Positions 47,741 to 57,828 of a DNA stretch of 64,000 bases are shown piece by piece (within the stretch, counting starts at the first letter, position 1; each line of letters begins with the position of its first letter). Position numbers and translations under genes: made by a program. The stretch spans positions 1-64,000 of the forward strand of contig CAZCSO010000005.1 of NCBI GenBank assembly GCA_964501315.1, read 5' to 3'. Below the pieces are notes generated by a model. That model made no database searches and was not told the DNA's origin. It saw nothing but the letters and a program-made list of their open reading frames with translations. Source of the DNA: UBA5603 sp964501315 (lineage in GTDB: Bacteria; Bacillota_I; Bacilli_A; Izemoplasmatales; Hujiaoplasmataceae).

Positions 47741-50056
47741 ATGCGCGAACTGCTCGAGTGGATTAAAACACAACCGAGGGTACCTTGGATCTACCTTTCG
47801 ACCGATCAACGTCGATCGTTTTTAACGTTGGTTGCAAGTGAGCCCACATTTGTCGCGTTTCGATTACTTAATAACGATTTGATCGAAGACGAATGCGATT
47901 CTGCCTTACCTTGGATTCTTCACGCCAATCACTCTTATTCCTTCGACGAAGCACGGAAAATAATCGCTATTTTGCCACATCTCAATCTCCATAAGCACTA
48001 TCAATCCGAGCGCTTGACAATCCTACAAAGACTCAAAGATAAATTGATAACAGACAATCTTGTCAAAGTCGTTAACCGGACTTTTTTAAACGATCAACTC
48101 ATCGGTTGTGGCTATGATCCGCTCTATCCCAAGCGACTCGATGATTATTCGCTTCACTACATCGAACCTACTATAAACCATCCGAATCACATTCCGCTCG
48201 ATACGTGTATTGATGCCCAAGAACAAGTGCACGCAGTCATTCAAACGATTGATGCCTTACTGCAAAAAGGCATCGACTGCAACGCCATTAAAATTATCAA
48301 TGCGACCGTTTTGGATGGTTGGTTGTTAAAAAAAGAAGCTCGTTTCTACGGATTTACCCTTCATACGGAAAATCGTCGACCGCTTGATTCGTATCCAGAC
48401 ATTATGAATTTACTGAACGATGCCAGCCAGTCAACGCTTTTGGAAGCCTTTTTGAACTGGAAACCGTATAACCGTGACTTAATTGCAGCGGTTCAACCGC
48501 TGTTCATCGATTACCCACACGAAGCTCAGATCGATAACGGCTTCGTCCATGATTGGTTCCATCATCAAACCATGGCAGATCCCATCTTAGAAAACACCAT
48601 CGAAGTGATCCCTTTGGAACGATGGATTCCCTCTCAGGATGAGCATGCTCTGATTATGAACTATTCAGAACCTGGGTTAATTAACTACCGTCAAAATAGC
48701 GATTATTTGACCGATAATGAAAAAAGCGAATGCGGATTACGGACCTCCGAAACAGAAAACACATTGTTACGGAAGAAACTACGTTCCTTACTGCTTAGCA
48801 ACGCCCCCATTCACTTGTTTCATCCACAAGTCATCGATGCCAAACCAACACAAATACCCGATTTGATTGAAAACGAGTATTTGCTTGTCAATCCGTGGAA
48901 ACTATCGTGTTCCTCCCCTCTTTATGGGAAGGATTTTTGGCGTTTGCAGACGGCTAAATGGCGTTATTTGGATAAAAAGAAACTTCCCTTGCCGGATGGT
49001 GTAGAACCCTATTTGAATCAACTTGCATCGATGCCATACAACCCACAAACGAAACCCTTATCAAAATCGATGACGTCACGATTGTTAAAAAAAGGATTTA
49101 CGTTTTCAGCAACGAACTTAGAAAGTTTCAACGCCTGTCATTTTCGTTTCTTATTGGATTACCTACTAAAATTATCGCCGAAAGAGACCACGCTTCCTTT
49201 GATTATCGGCAATGTTACGCACGCCATATTATCAAAATGGGATGACGAATCTTTTGATTTTGAGCAACTTACTCATCAAGCATTAGTGCCCTATGAGCCC
49301 TTATCAGATGCTGATTCACTTCAAATGAAGCTCTATTTAAATCGTTTTAAGACGGTTATGGATCATCTTAGAGCGTTTTCTCAGTCCACACGCTTTACGA
49401 CGCTCGGAAGAGAACTTCCCGTTACCGTTTCGCTTCGTGATTCGTACAAAATGACGGGTACCATCGATTGGTTGTTAGGATACGAAACAATCGATAAATC
49501 TTTTCCGGTCGTTATCGATTATAAAACCGGGAGTAAAGATTTTGATCGTTATTTATTTAACAAAGGCATCGATATTCAACCGATTTATTACTTGAATTTG
49601 CTTCATAAATGGCGTCAGAACCCTCAAGAGCCGTTCGGATTCTTTTACCAACCGTTGACCTTGCCACATTTGAAGAAAGATTTAAAGAATCTATCCATTA
49701 AAAAAGCACTTAAACTCCGAGGTATCTGCGTAAACTCACCGTCTCTTTTCGAAGCGCTAACGACCAATAACGATATCTCAGGCATCAAAATGACCGCCAG
49801 TGGTGCGTTGTCTTCTAAATCCCGTTTGATTACCGATGAGGAAATGAAGCAACTTATCGTTTCCATCGATACCCTGATTGAAACCGCCATTAACCACCTT
49901 GAACAAGGTGATTTTGCGATATCACCCGTCATGGGCAAACGTCGTTACGACGATTCGCCGTCCTGCCAGTATTGTCCTTATCATGGTATTTGTTACTCAG
50001 CCAATACGATGACGGACACCGGACAAGAAAGTGAGATGAACGACGAAGATGACTAA
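47741..50056 (+). CDS. addB: AddB-like PD-(D/E)XK nuclease subunit, short
   Basis: This 771-residue protein is the partner of AddA in the double-strand-break repair helicase-nuclease. The C-terminal nuclease has GTIDWL...VVIDYKTGSK, and the iron-sulfur cysteines in NACHFRF and CQYCPYHGIC fit AddB. It is much shorter than Bacillus AddB (about 1150), and no Walker A is visible in the N-terminal part, as in RexB-type subunits. GTG 47729 is possible, but ATG 47741 is closer to a normal spacing from the GGGTG. A TATAAT lies at 47711-47716. It overlaps addA by eight bases. Confidence 0.8.
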   Translation: MRELLEWIKTQPRVPWIYLSTDQRRSFLTLVASEPTFVAFRLLNNDLIEDECDSALPWILHANHSYSFDEARKIIAILPHLNLHKHYQSERLTILQRLKDKLITDNLVKVVNRTFLNDQLIGCGYDPLYPKRLDDYSLHYIEPTINHPNHIPLDTCIDAQEQVHAVIQTIDALLQKGIDCNAIKIINATVLDGWLLKKEARFYGFTLHTENRRPLDSYPDIMNLLNDASQSTLLEAFLNWKPYNRDLIAAVQPLFIDYPHEAQIDNGFVHDWFHHQTMADPILENTIEVIPLERWIPSQDEHALIMNYSEPGLINYRQNSDYLTDNEKSECGLRTSETENTLLRKKLRSLLLSNAPIHLFHPQVIDAKPTQIPDLIENEYLLVNPWKLSCSSPLYGKDFWRLQTAKWRYLDKKKLPLPDGVEPYLNQLASMPYNPQTKPLSKSMTSRLLKKGFTFSATNLESFNACHFRFLLDYLLKLSPKETTLPLIIGNVTHAILSKWDDESFDFEQLTHQALVPYEPLSDADSLQMKLYLNRFKTVMDHLRAFSQSTRFTTLGRELPVTVSLRDSYKMTGTIDWLLGYETIDKSFPVVIDYKTGSKDFDRYLFNKGIDIQPIYYLNLLHKWRQNPQEPFGFFYQPLTLPHLKKDLKNLSIKKALKLRGICVNSPSLFEALTTNNDISGIKMTASGALSSKSRLITDEEMKQLIVSIDTLIETAINHLEQGDFAISPVMGKRRYDDSPSCQYCPYHGICYSANTMTDTGQESEMNDEDD

Positions 50057-53000
50057 TACCCAAGAGCAACAAGCCGCCATCGACACCAAAGGTTGCAATT
50101 TATTAATCAGTGCGGGAGCCGGTTCGGGAAAAACCACGGTTCTCAGCGAACGTGTGATTCGCATATTGGAAGACGGCGTTGATATCGATCGACTGATTAT
50201 ATTGACGTTCACCAATGCGGCCGCTGCCGAAATGCGGCATCGAATCAAAGCGAAGATTATGGATCGACCGCATTTGGCATCTCAATTGATTAAATTGGAA
50301 AACGCGACGATTTCGACGTTTGACAGTTTTTGTCTAAACCTTGTAAGACAGTACCACTATGTGTTGGGATTGCCGAGCGACATTGGTATTGCCGATGACA
50401 TTTTACTTCACGATTTGTATGAAAAAGAATTGACGAACGTCTTTGAACGGCACTATCAAAACCAAGATAAAGCATTTGTTGATGCCTTAACGCGTTTGTA
50501 CGATAAAAACGATCGCTTGTTAAAAGAGGGTGTCCGAACGCTATTGAACGGAATACAAATGATTCCCAATCGATTAGCATACTTACATAATTTAGAATCA
50601 TGGATGTATTCCAAAGAACACATTACCCAATCACTCGAAGATTTCTCTGAATACCTCCGTCAAGAAGTCATCAGCGTTTCGAAATCCATTCAACAGTTCC
50701 TTCAATCGGGCATTCATGAAATCCATCCAAAATTGAAAGAATTTTATCAAAGCGTCGAATCCATCTACGGTTTTTTGCTGGAAGATTATTCATTTGACGC
50801 TACGTTTAGTCAATGGGTTAATCTCGATAGCAATCCGACGCTTCCTCGAAAATCGAAAGATTTGGACGAGGAATCAATAGCTCCAATCAAAGCTATATTC
50901 GAGCCCATCAAAAAACACATTTCTGATGTAAAAAAGCAACTGCAATCGTTATTTTCTTCGAATCAAACCGATTTGGTGCGTGCCATTGACGAAACCCGTC
51001 CAACGGTATCGCTTATTATCAAACTGACTAGTGAATGGCTCGAAGCGATATCAAAACGTCAAAAAGAACTCAATCTTTACGATTTTACGGATATGATGCA
51101 GTATGCGATTACGTTATTAGAAACCAACCCGTCGATTCGAAACAGCCTTAAAGACACGACTTACGAAATCATGATTGATGAATACCAAGATACCAACGAT
51201 CTTCAAGATTATCTGATTGGCCTCTTTGAAAATAACAATACCTTCATGGTCGGAGATGCAAAACAATCCATATATGGTTTCCGAAATGCAAACCCGAAAA
51301 ACTTTGTAAAAAAATTCCATCGTTATCAAGCCAACGATGGCGGTAAAACCATCGTATTACGGGATAATTTCCGGTCTCGTTCAACCGTCATCGATGCCGT
51401 CAACACCCTGTTTTCACCGCTGATGGATGAAGCAATGGGCGGATTGGATTATATAAACCAACAAGCTTTGGTGTTTGCCAACCATCAATACGATCTAGAA
51501 GGTTCCATGGACGCAAGCGTAGAAACGATCCATTACCATGAGCCCGAAGCCGAAGAACTCGCCGCAGTCGATGAAGAAGTATCTATCATAATTCAACGAA
51601 TCAAAACGTTGATTGAGAACAAAACCCCTGTCTTGGTCATGGGTAAAACACCGCATTATCGACCGATTGACTATAAAGACATCTGTATCTTGATTGACCG
51701 AAAAAGCGATTTCGATCGGTATGCCAACGGATTTAATGAGGCCGATATTCCCCTCGATGTAATCCAGGATGAACCGATGAAAGCTTCTTCGGAAGTTTTG
51801 TTTTTGTATCAATCGTTACGTTTGATGGATTGTATCGTCAATCCAGATACCGCTCAAAGTCATCTAAAATCGGCCTTTTTCGGAGTAGCCCGTTCGTTTG
51901 TGTATCAGATTGAGGATGAAATCATCATCGAAGCGATTTTGGACGGCTTCTTAAATTCAATCGACGGATTCAAGTCTTTACATTCAAACCCCACGTTTTC
52001 AAAGCTCATCGAAGATACCTGCACGTTAGCGGAAGCATCGAAGGTTTTACCGGTCGATGCTTTTATCCAACGATGGGTTGAACAAATCCAACTTTATTCC
52101 GTCATTGACTGTCTTGATAACCCATCGCAAGTAGAACAAAAACTGGACGGTTTGTTCAACCGAATTCAGGCTTTATCACCATTTTCGTTTGCAAATTTGG
52201 CTCACTATTTTGAACAGGTTTATGAAAATCAAGATTTGGACTTGGTATATTCTGAACCCCTTCAATTATCGAAAAACCAAGTCAAACTCATGACTATCCA
52301 CAAATCCAAAGGACTTGAATTCCCTGTCTGTTTTTATCCGGGGCTCGATAAACGCTTTAATGTTCAAGAGTGGAATCAAGCGATAATTTTTCACCCCGAC
52401 TACGGATTGGTTATCAAAGCGGAAGACAATGGCTTTTACGATACCTTATGGAAAATGTTAATCAAGCAAAAGGCGAAATTATCCGAACAGTCCGAACGCA
52501 TTCGTTTGTTTTACGTTGCGATGACGCGAGCCAAGGAAAAACTGATTTTTCTAATTAACGAAGATCGGTCAAACCCAACATCGATGTTTGACGAACATGG
52601 CAAAGTAGCGCTAGAAGAACGCATGAAATTCATGAATTTCCATGCGTATTTCGATCACGTCCCTAAGACACTGGCTTGGGCAACCGACTGCATTGCTTCG
52701 CCCATAAAACAAGCTACACCCTCGAAGCCCTCAAAGCCAACCATACAAGCAGAGTGGACCTTTTTATCGAGAAATATTCAACCGGTTGAGTTACCGCGTC
52801 GTCTTAGTTCAAAACCCATAAGCGCTGACTTCATGGCCCTAAAAGAACGACTAAAGAGGGGTACGGAATTACATAAGGTGTTTGAAACGTTTGATTTTCG
52901 TCATATCGAAGCCGCTTTAAACCGATTATCTAAAAACGAACAAAGCATGATGAAACGCTTTTTAGCGCATCAAGAAGTCCAATCAATAGCTACGGGACGT

Positions 53001-53246
53001 TGTTACCAGGAGTATCCGTTCATGGACTTCGTGAACGGTGAAGAACAATCGGGCGTCATCGATTTGGTTGTTGACTACGACGATCACATTGATCTCATCG
53101 ACTACAAACTGAAGACGATTGATGACGAAGCCTATCAAAAACAATTGTCGACGTATCGAAACTATCTAGCCAAAAAGTTCAACAAACCGATTTTTAGTTA
53201 TTTGTATTCTATTCGTGACAATCGATTTGAAAAGGTTGGTGACTAA
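50049..53246 (+). CDS. addA: AddA helicase-nuclease
   Basis: This 1065-residue UvrD-family helicase has Walker A SAGAGSGKT near residue 19, TFTNAAAAEM, a Walker B-like IMIDEYQDTN near 376, GDAKQSIYGF, TIHKSKGLEFPV near 754 and the arginine-finger segment LFYVAMTRAKEKL near 820. The C-terminal PD-(D/E)XK nuclease has GVIDLVVDY...LIDYKLK near 1000. With AddB it resects double-strand ends to load RecA. It is somewhat shorter than Bacillus AddA (about 1230) but keeps all catalytic motifs. Its translation is coupled to addB. Confidence 0.94.
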   Translation: MTNTQEQQAAIDTKGCNLLISAGAGSGKTTVLSERVIRILEDGVDIDRLIILTFTNAAAAEMRHRIKAKIMDRPHLASQLIKLENATISTFDSFCLNLVRQYHYVLGLPSDIGIADDILLHDLYEKELTNVFERHYQNQDKAFVDALTRLYDKNDRLLKEGVRTLLNGIQMIPNRLAYLHNLESWMYSKEHITQSLEDFSEYLRQEVISVSKSIQQFLQSGIHEIHPKLKEFYQSVESIYGFLLEDYSFDATFSQWVNLDSNPTLPRKSKDLDEESIAPIKAIFEPIKKHISDVKKQLQSLFSSNQTDLVRAIDETRPTVSLIIKLTSEWLEAISKRQKELNLYDFTDMMQYAITLLETNPSIRNSLKDTTYEIMIDEYQDTNDLQDYLIGLFENNNTFMVGDAKQSIYGFRNANPKNFVKKFHRYQANDGGKTIVLRDNFRSRSTVIDAVNTLFSPLMDEAMGGLDYINQQALVFANHQYDLEGSMDASVETIHYHEPEAEELAAVDEEVSIIIQRIKTLIENKTPVLVMGKTPHYRPIDYKDICILIDRKSDFDRYANGFNEADIPLDVIQDEPMKASSEVLFLYQSLRLMDCIVNPDTAQSHLKSAFFGVARSFVYQIEDEIIIEAILDGFLNSIDGFKSLHSNPTFSKLIEDTCTLAEASKVLPVDAFIQRWVEQIQLYSVIDCLDNPSQVEQKLDGLFNRIQALSPFSFANLAHYFEQVYENQDLDLVYSEPLQLSKNQVKLMTIHKSKGLEFPVCFYPGLDKRFNVQEWNQAIIFHPDYGLVIKAEDNGFYDTLWKMLIKQKAKLSEQSERIRLFYVAMTRAKEKLIFLINEDRSNPTSMFDEHGKVALEERMKFMNFHAYFDHVPKTLAWATDCIASPIKQATPSKPSKPTIQAEWTFLSRNIQPVELPRRLSSKPISADFMALKERLKRGTELHKVFETFDFRHIEAALNRLSKNEQSMMKRFLAHQEVQSIATGRCYQEYPFMDFVNGEEQSGVIDLVVDYDDHIDLIDYKLKTIDDEAYQKQLSTYRNYLAKKFNKPIFSYLYSIRDNRFEKVGD

Positions 53247-53247
53247 A

Positions 53248-55047
53248 ATGCATCTCTTTCCCCCCGTAAAAACCATCTCAAAGCTTCCGGGTTTGATGAA
53301 ACGGCCCGAGCAATTACTAGTACCCACAATCGAAGCCTATCCACAACTTATCAACGTAGCCTTTCTATTTCCGATAGAATGGGTCAACACATCGACTATG
53401 ATGAGCTTTATGACGGATCGTTCACTACCGAAAGAAGGTTATCATCTATCGATTCGTTTGGATCGTATTTCATTGTCTTATTCGGATTATCAAGGTTTAT
53501 TACATGGATTATTCACGTTGGAACAAATCCTTCTTCAAAGTGAAGAGGGCATTGAGTTATGGGATATTTATGATGAACCGGATTTGCCCGTTCGTGGGGT
53601 ATTAATCGATATTTCTCGCAATAAAATACCGACCTTATCAACGTTACAATCGATGGTATCCAATCTTGCCCGTCTGAAATTGAATCATCTCGAGTTATAC
53701 GTTGAAGGACGTTCCTTGGAATTTCCCTCGCAAGCACATCATTATCACGATGCACCGTTAACGTTGGATACGTATCAGAAACTCGACGATTATTGTCATC
53801 TCTATGGGATTGATTTAGTTGGAAACATGAATACGTTTGGACATATGAGCGATTGGCTATCCCTTAAGGACTACCATTCGCTTTCGGAGTGTCCCAACGG
53901 ATTCAAACAATGGGGAGTCACCTGGCCTGCATCCACCCTCAATCCCCTAAATGACGGTTCGTTTCGCTTGGTGAAACAATTGCTCGATGATTTCATCCCC
54001 ATGACCACGTCTCCTTATTTTAACATCAACGGAGATGAACCCTTTGAACTCGGTCGCGGTCGCAGTAAGAAAGTTTGTCAAGCAACCTCCGTTGAATCGG
54101 TGTATCTTGACTTTATATCAAAGGTTCTAACAACCGTTCAATCGTACGATAAAATTCCCATGATGTGGGCCGATGTGATTATTCATCATCCAGAACTCGC
54201 CACAAAACTTCCCAAAGGAACGCATGTCATCGACTGGGGATACGATCGAATGTATGATTTCGAACCGCATGCCAAAGCGCTTCACGATTTAAACGTTCCG
54301 TTCTTACTCGCTCCGGGCACATCGACGTGGAATTCGTTTACGGGACGTTACCAAGATATGAAGAAAACAACAAATAATGCCTGTCTAGCTGCGAAAAAAT
54401 ATCAAGGAAAGGGCGTTATCACGACGGATTGGGGTGATAACGGACACCTTCAGTACTTACCCTGGAGTTGGATTGGGTTTGCCTATTCAGCCATGCTGTG
54501 TTGGACGGATTCTATCTCCGATGAGGCTATGAGTTGGGCGCTCAACACGCTTATCTATGAGGATCCGCAACAACGTCTTTCTCAGGCCATGATGGCATTA
54601 TCGGCCTATAACGATCGTGAAACCACGTATACGTACAATGGCACGATGCTGTTTCAAGTACTTCAATTCGTCGATACCGAGAACCGGTATCCCTTATGGT
54701 TAGCCAAACGATTCCACCGTCGCGTTTTATTAAAGAATCCTTTGTCGGATTCATCGATTCAATCCTTACAAGCGATGATTCAAGATTTTGAAACATGTGT
54801 TAACGAATTAACGCTCGAATTGCTTTTGAAAGAAGAATTGAGGCAAACTGTAAGGTGGTTGAAACTAAGTTTGATGGTTCGAATCAATCTTCAAAAACCG
54901 CAATCGATTCACAAAGAAGCCTTGCTTTCGCTGATCGACGAGACGATTTATCATCACGAACGTCTTTGGGTTCAGCGTAATCTTCCCAGTCATTTAGACG
55001 AATCGTTAAAAAGAATAAAAACCTTACGTAAATTCATTCAATCGTAA
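53248..55047 (+). CDS. GH20 beta-N-acetylhexosaminidase-like protein
   Basis: This 599-residue glycoside hydrolase has an N-terminal GH20b-like alpha/beta domain (about 1-110), then a (beta/alpha)8 barrel starting VRGVLIDISRNKIPT. The catalytic pair Asp-Glu is D263-E264 in NINGDEPFE. It would cleave terminal GlcNAc or GalNAc by substrate-assisted catalysis. It has no signal peptide, so the sugar must be imported or recycled from peptidoglycan or glycans. It starts one base after the addA stop, so it shares that transcript, an unusual partner for a repair enzyme. Confidence 0.85.
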   Translation: MHLFPPVKTISKLPGLMKRPEQLLVPTIEAYPQLINVAFLFPIEWVNTSTMMSFMTDRSLPKEGYHLSIRLDRISLSYSDYQGLLHGLFTLEQILLQSEEGIELWDIYDEPDLPVRGVLIDISRNKIPTLSTLQSMVSNLARLKLNHLELYVEGRSLEFPSQAHHYHDAPLTLDTYQKLDDYCHLYGIDLVGNMNTFGHMSDWLSLKDYHSLSECPNGFKQWGVTWPASTLNPLNDGSFRLVKQLLDDFIPMTTSPYFNINGDEPFELGRGRSKKVCQATSVESVYLDFISKVLTTVQSYDKIPMMWADVIIHHPELATKLPKGTHVIDWGYDRMYDFEPHAKALHDLNVPFLLAPGTSTWNSFTGRYQDMKKTTNNACLAAKKYQGKGVITTDWGDNGHLQYLPWSWIGFAYSAMLCWTDSISDEAMSWALNTLIYEDPQQRLSQAMMALSAYNDRETTYTYNGTMLFQVLQFVDTENRYPLWLAKRFHRRVLLKNPLSDSSIQSLQAMIQDFETCVNELTLELLLKEELRQTVRWLKLSLMVRINLQKPQSIHKEALLSLIDETIYHHERLWVQRNLPSHLDESLKRIKTLRKFIQS

Positions 55048-55058
55048 GTTTTCTGTGT

Positions 55059-55064
55059 TATAAT
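55059..55064 (+). promoter_or_regulatory. -10 box of the Sel1-repeat genes
   Basis: A TATAAT lies 25 bases before the first Sel1 gene. Confidence 0.45.
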
Positions 55065-55088
55065 CAAAAATAGGTGAGGAGGGGTACC

Positions 55089-56030
55089 ATGGAGTTAAAT
55101 CTACAAGAAGCCATCAAACGCTACGACATTAAGCAGTACGATCAAGCACTCCCAACGATTAAACGCCTTGTCAAAAAAAACGATCCCATCGCCCACTATT
55201 ACTACGGATTAATGGCGCTGTCGGGACTCGGAATGAAAAAGGATGAAACACTGGCCTTTCAATCGTTTGACAAGAGTGCCAAAGAGCTCAATCCTCAAGC
55301 CATCTACATGTGTGGAATCTGTTATCAAAACGGACATGGCGTCGAACAAAATCTTGCAAAAGCTTTTGAATTCTTTCAAACCGCTCATCAGCACAAAGTG
55401 ACCGATGCGACGCTTCAGGTGGCATTGTGCTATGAAGAAGGTCTTGGCGTCGAGAAGAACATTCCCGAAGCCATCAAACTATACGCACAACTGGCAAGAA
55501 ATGAACATGCCTTTGCGGCTTACAAAATCGGTATGGCTTATTTGGAAGGCAGAGGCGTTCAAAAAAGCCCTGAAAATGCATTTTCTTGGTTGAACAAAGC
55601 ATTGTCGTATGGTTCGATTGATGCGATGAATCAATTTCGTCTCATCGGAACCAAAAGCAAAACCGACGTCAGAACCACGCAAATGATGGCGACAATTGGT
55701 TTGGACTATTTAAAAACGAATCATCCTCACGATGCGTTAATCTACTTTCAAATCGCCGCCAATGAAGGCGATGTTTCAAGTTTAAAACAATTAAAAGCGT
55801 TGTATGAAAACGGGTTGGGCGTCAATAAAGACGCAAAAACGGCGTTTGATTATTGTTTAAAAGCAGCCAACGCTCAAGACGTTGAATCGATGGTAGAACT
55901 CGGAAGAAAATACGAAATGGGTAGCGGCGTTGCTTCCTCATTCGTATTAGCAGCCGAATGGTATGAAAAAGCCGCCGCCAAAGGGTATCAACCTGCCATC
56001 GATACACTGCGTTCGTTAAGGGGGTATTGA
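55089..56030 (+). CDS. Sel1-like repeat protein 1
   Basis: This 313-residue protein is built from tandem Sel1 (TPR-like) repeats of about 36 residues. The pattern A..Y.LG..Y..G.GV..D..KA..W/FE.AA appears as MCGICYQNGHGVEQNL, VALCYEEGLGVEKN, IGMAYLEGRGVQKS and LKALYENGLGVNKD. Such solenoids bind other proteins. It has no signal peptide and no enzyme domain. GAGGAGGGG precedes ATG 55089. The second Sel1 gene follows one base later, so they are co-expressed and may act together. Confidence 0.88.
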   Translation: MELNLQEAIKRYDIKQYDQALPTIKRLVKKNDPIAHYYYGLMALSGLGMKKDETLAFQSFDKSAKELNPQAIYMCGICYQNGHGVEQNLAKAFEFFQTAHQHKVTDATLQVALCYEEGLGVEKNIPEAIKLYAQLARNEHAFAAYKIGMAYLEGRGVQKSPENAFSWLNKALSYGSIDAMNQFRLIGTKSKTDVRTTQMMATIGLDYLKTNHPHDALIYFQIAANEGDVSSLKQLKALYENGLGVNKDAKTAFDYCLKAANAQDVESMVELGRKYEMGSGVASSFVLAAEWYEKAAAKGYQPAIDTLRSLRGY

Positions 56031-56031
56031 T

Positions 56032-57750
56032 ATGGCAACGGATTTCACACCCAAACAACTGAACGAATTAGGAGACCGCTATTTTTATGGCAACGGTCAA
56101 GCTCAAAACATTGAACTCGCCTATACCTACTACAAACAAGCTGCCGATATGGATAATCCCGTTGGGTATTACAACATTGGCAATTACTACCTTTTGAAAA
56201 AAGACATTAAATCGGCGTTAGTCCATTATGAAAAAGCCAAAGCCTTTTTGTATTCACCGGCATCCATTGCCATCGCCGAACTCTATAAAACCGGAATGCT
56301 CGTCCGTAAAAACAAAAAGAAAGCTTTCAAGTACTTCCTCGACGCCGCCAAGTTGAACGATCCCGATGCGTTTAATGCCGTAGGGGATTGTTACGAAAAC
56401 GGAATCGGTTGTAAAAAGAATGCCGAACAATCCTATCATTACTATCAAAAATCTGCCGATTTAAACAACAAAATCGGTCAATATCACGTTGGATTGTACT
56501 TAATGAATCAATCGGAAGCCAAGAAAAACCCAGAAAAAGCCCTCCATTGGCTGGATAAAGCCGCAGAACAAGGCCTTAAGGAAGCCTTGCGGTATTTACA
56601 GAACTTTTACCAAGAGGCCAAACATCCTTACCTTAGCAAGAAATCGGTGTCGCATTGTCAAGAAATGGCATTTCATTACACCGAACTGTTAGCCAAAGAA
56701 AAAGACGTTCCTTCCTTGAAGCTCGCTTCAACCGCCTATTACGAGGGCATGGGTCCGGCACGTAAAAACTATGAAAAAGCCGCTTATTATTATCAATTAT
56801 TAAAAGACTTGAACGAACCCGACGGATTTTACGGATATGGGGTATGCTTGTTACTGGGACAAGGCCTCAAACAAAACATCGAAGAAGCGAAAACGTATTT
56901 GGATCTCGCTGCCAATCATCAACATCCTCAAGCCTTGACCAAACTCGGTGATTTGTACCGGATGGGCATGAAATCGGGCGTCGATGTGGACAAAGCCAAA
57001 CACTACTATATGGAAGCTTCCCGATTGGGCGATTTGGATGCACTGGTCAACTTAGGATTGATGAATTACAAAGATCAATTACCGAATGCCTCGTTATCGC
57101 TTGCGTATTCGTACATGGAGACCGCAGCGAAGAAGGGGTCGTACCAAGCGATGTATTGGCTGGGGATTTTTCATCAAAAAGGCGTTAGCGTCATTGCAAG
57201 TTTCAAAGAAGCCGAGAAATGGTTTGAAAAAGCGATTAAAGCAGGCAGTTTGGGCGCAAAGTACAAACTCGCGACGCTGATTATCGAAGATATGAACAAA
57301 GAGCCGATTAAGCCCAAGAAAAAAAGCGTCTATTACGCTCGGGCAAAAACGCTGTTGGTGGAATACGCTTTGGATTTACAACACAATACCAATAACTACG
57401 CCATGGGGATGTATTACCTCGGTTATCTGTATCAAACGGGTTTGGGCGTAACGAAGTCTGACAGGACTGCACGCTATTGGTTTGAAATGGCGGCGCAAAT
57501 CGGCTTATCAAAAGCGATGGTCGAAATCTACCGTTATCTAAAAGACAGCGAACCGACGCAAGCGTTCCGCCGACTTCAAGAAGCGCTTCAAGACAAAACC
57601 TGTTCGGATGCGATGTACGAAATGGGACTTCTGTGTATGACGGGCTATCTCGATTACGTGAAAGAAGACATCAATCAGGCGAAGAAATGGTTTGAAAGTG
57701 CATCGCGGTTAAATCATCCGCAAGCGCTGGAAAAATTGATGATGACCTAA
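56032..57750 (+). CDS. Sel1-like repeat protein 2
   Basis: This 572-residue cytoplasmic protein consists almost wholly of Sel1 repeats (at least 12), for example LGDRYFYGNGQAQN, VGDCYENGIGCKKN, LGIFHQKGVSV, LGYLYQTGLGVTKS and MGLLCMTGYLDYVKED. Repeats are evenly spaced and no catalytic domain is present. An AGGGGG site inside the end of the first Sel1 gene precedes the ATG. It probably arose with its neighbour by duplication and extension. The function is unknown, and a scaffold or adaptor role is the family norm. Confidence 0.87.
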   Translation: MATDFTPKQLNELGDRYFYGNGQAQNIELAYTYYKQAADMDNPVGYYNIGNYYLLKKDIKSALVHYEKAKAFLYSPASIAIAELYKTGMLVRKNKKKAFKYFLDAAKLNDPDAFNAVGDCYENGIGCKKNAEQSYHYYQKSADLNNKIGQYHVGLYLMNQSEAKKNPEKALHWLDKAAEQGLKEALRYLQNFYQEAKHPYLSKKSVSHCQEMAFHYTELLAKEKDVPSLKLASTAYYEGMGPARKNYEKAAYYYQLLKDLNEPDGFYGYGVCLLLGQGLKQNIEEAKTYLDLAANHQHPQALTKLGDLYRMGMKSGVDVDKAKHYYMEASRLGDLDALVNLGLMNYKDQLPNASLSLAYSYMETAAKKGSYQAMYWLGIFHQKGVSVIASFKEAEKWFEKAIKAGSLGAKYKLATLIIEDMNKEPIKPKKKSVYYARAKTLLVEYALDLQHNTNNYAMGMYYLGYLYQTGLGVTKSDRTARYWFEMAAQIGLSKAMVEIYRYLKDSEPTQAFRRLQEALQDKTCSDAMYEMGLLCMTGYLDYVKEDINQAKKWFESASRLNHPQALEKLMMT

Positions 57751-57777
57751 TCAACCGATTTCGGTTGATTTTTTTTA
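57749..57777 (+). terminator. Intrinsic terminator after the Sel1 pair
   Basis: AATCAACCGA (57749-57758) pairs with TCGGTTGATT (57761-57770), followed by eight T. Confidence 0.88.
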
Positions 57778-57828
57778 TTGAAAACGCCTCAGTTATGGTA
57801 TAATCGAGAACGTGACGGAGGTATTACT

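Noticed and set aside
55089..57750. Repeat array (CRISPR-like) suggested by periodic sequence
   Set aside because: Periodicity is at the protein level (Sel1, about 36 residues), and DNA repeats are not identical and not separated by uniform spacers.
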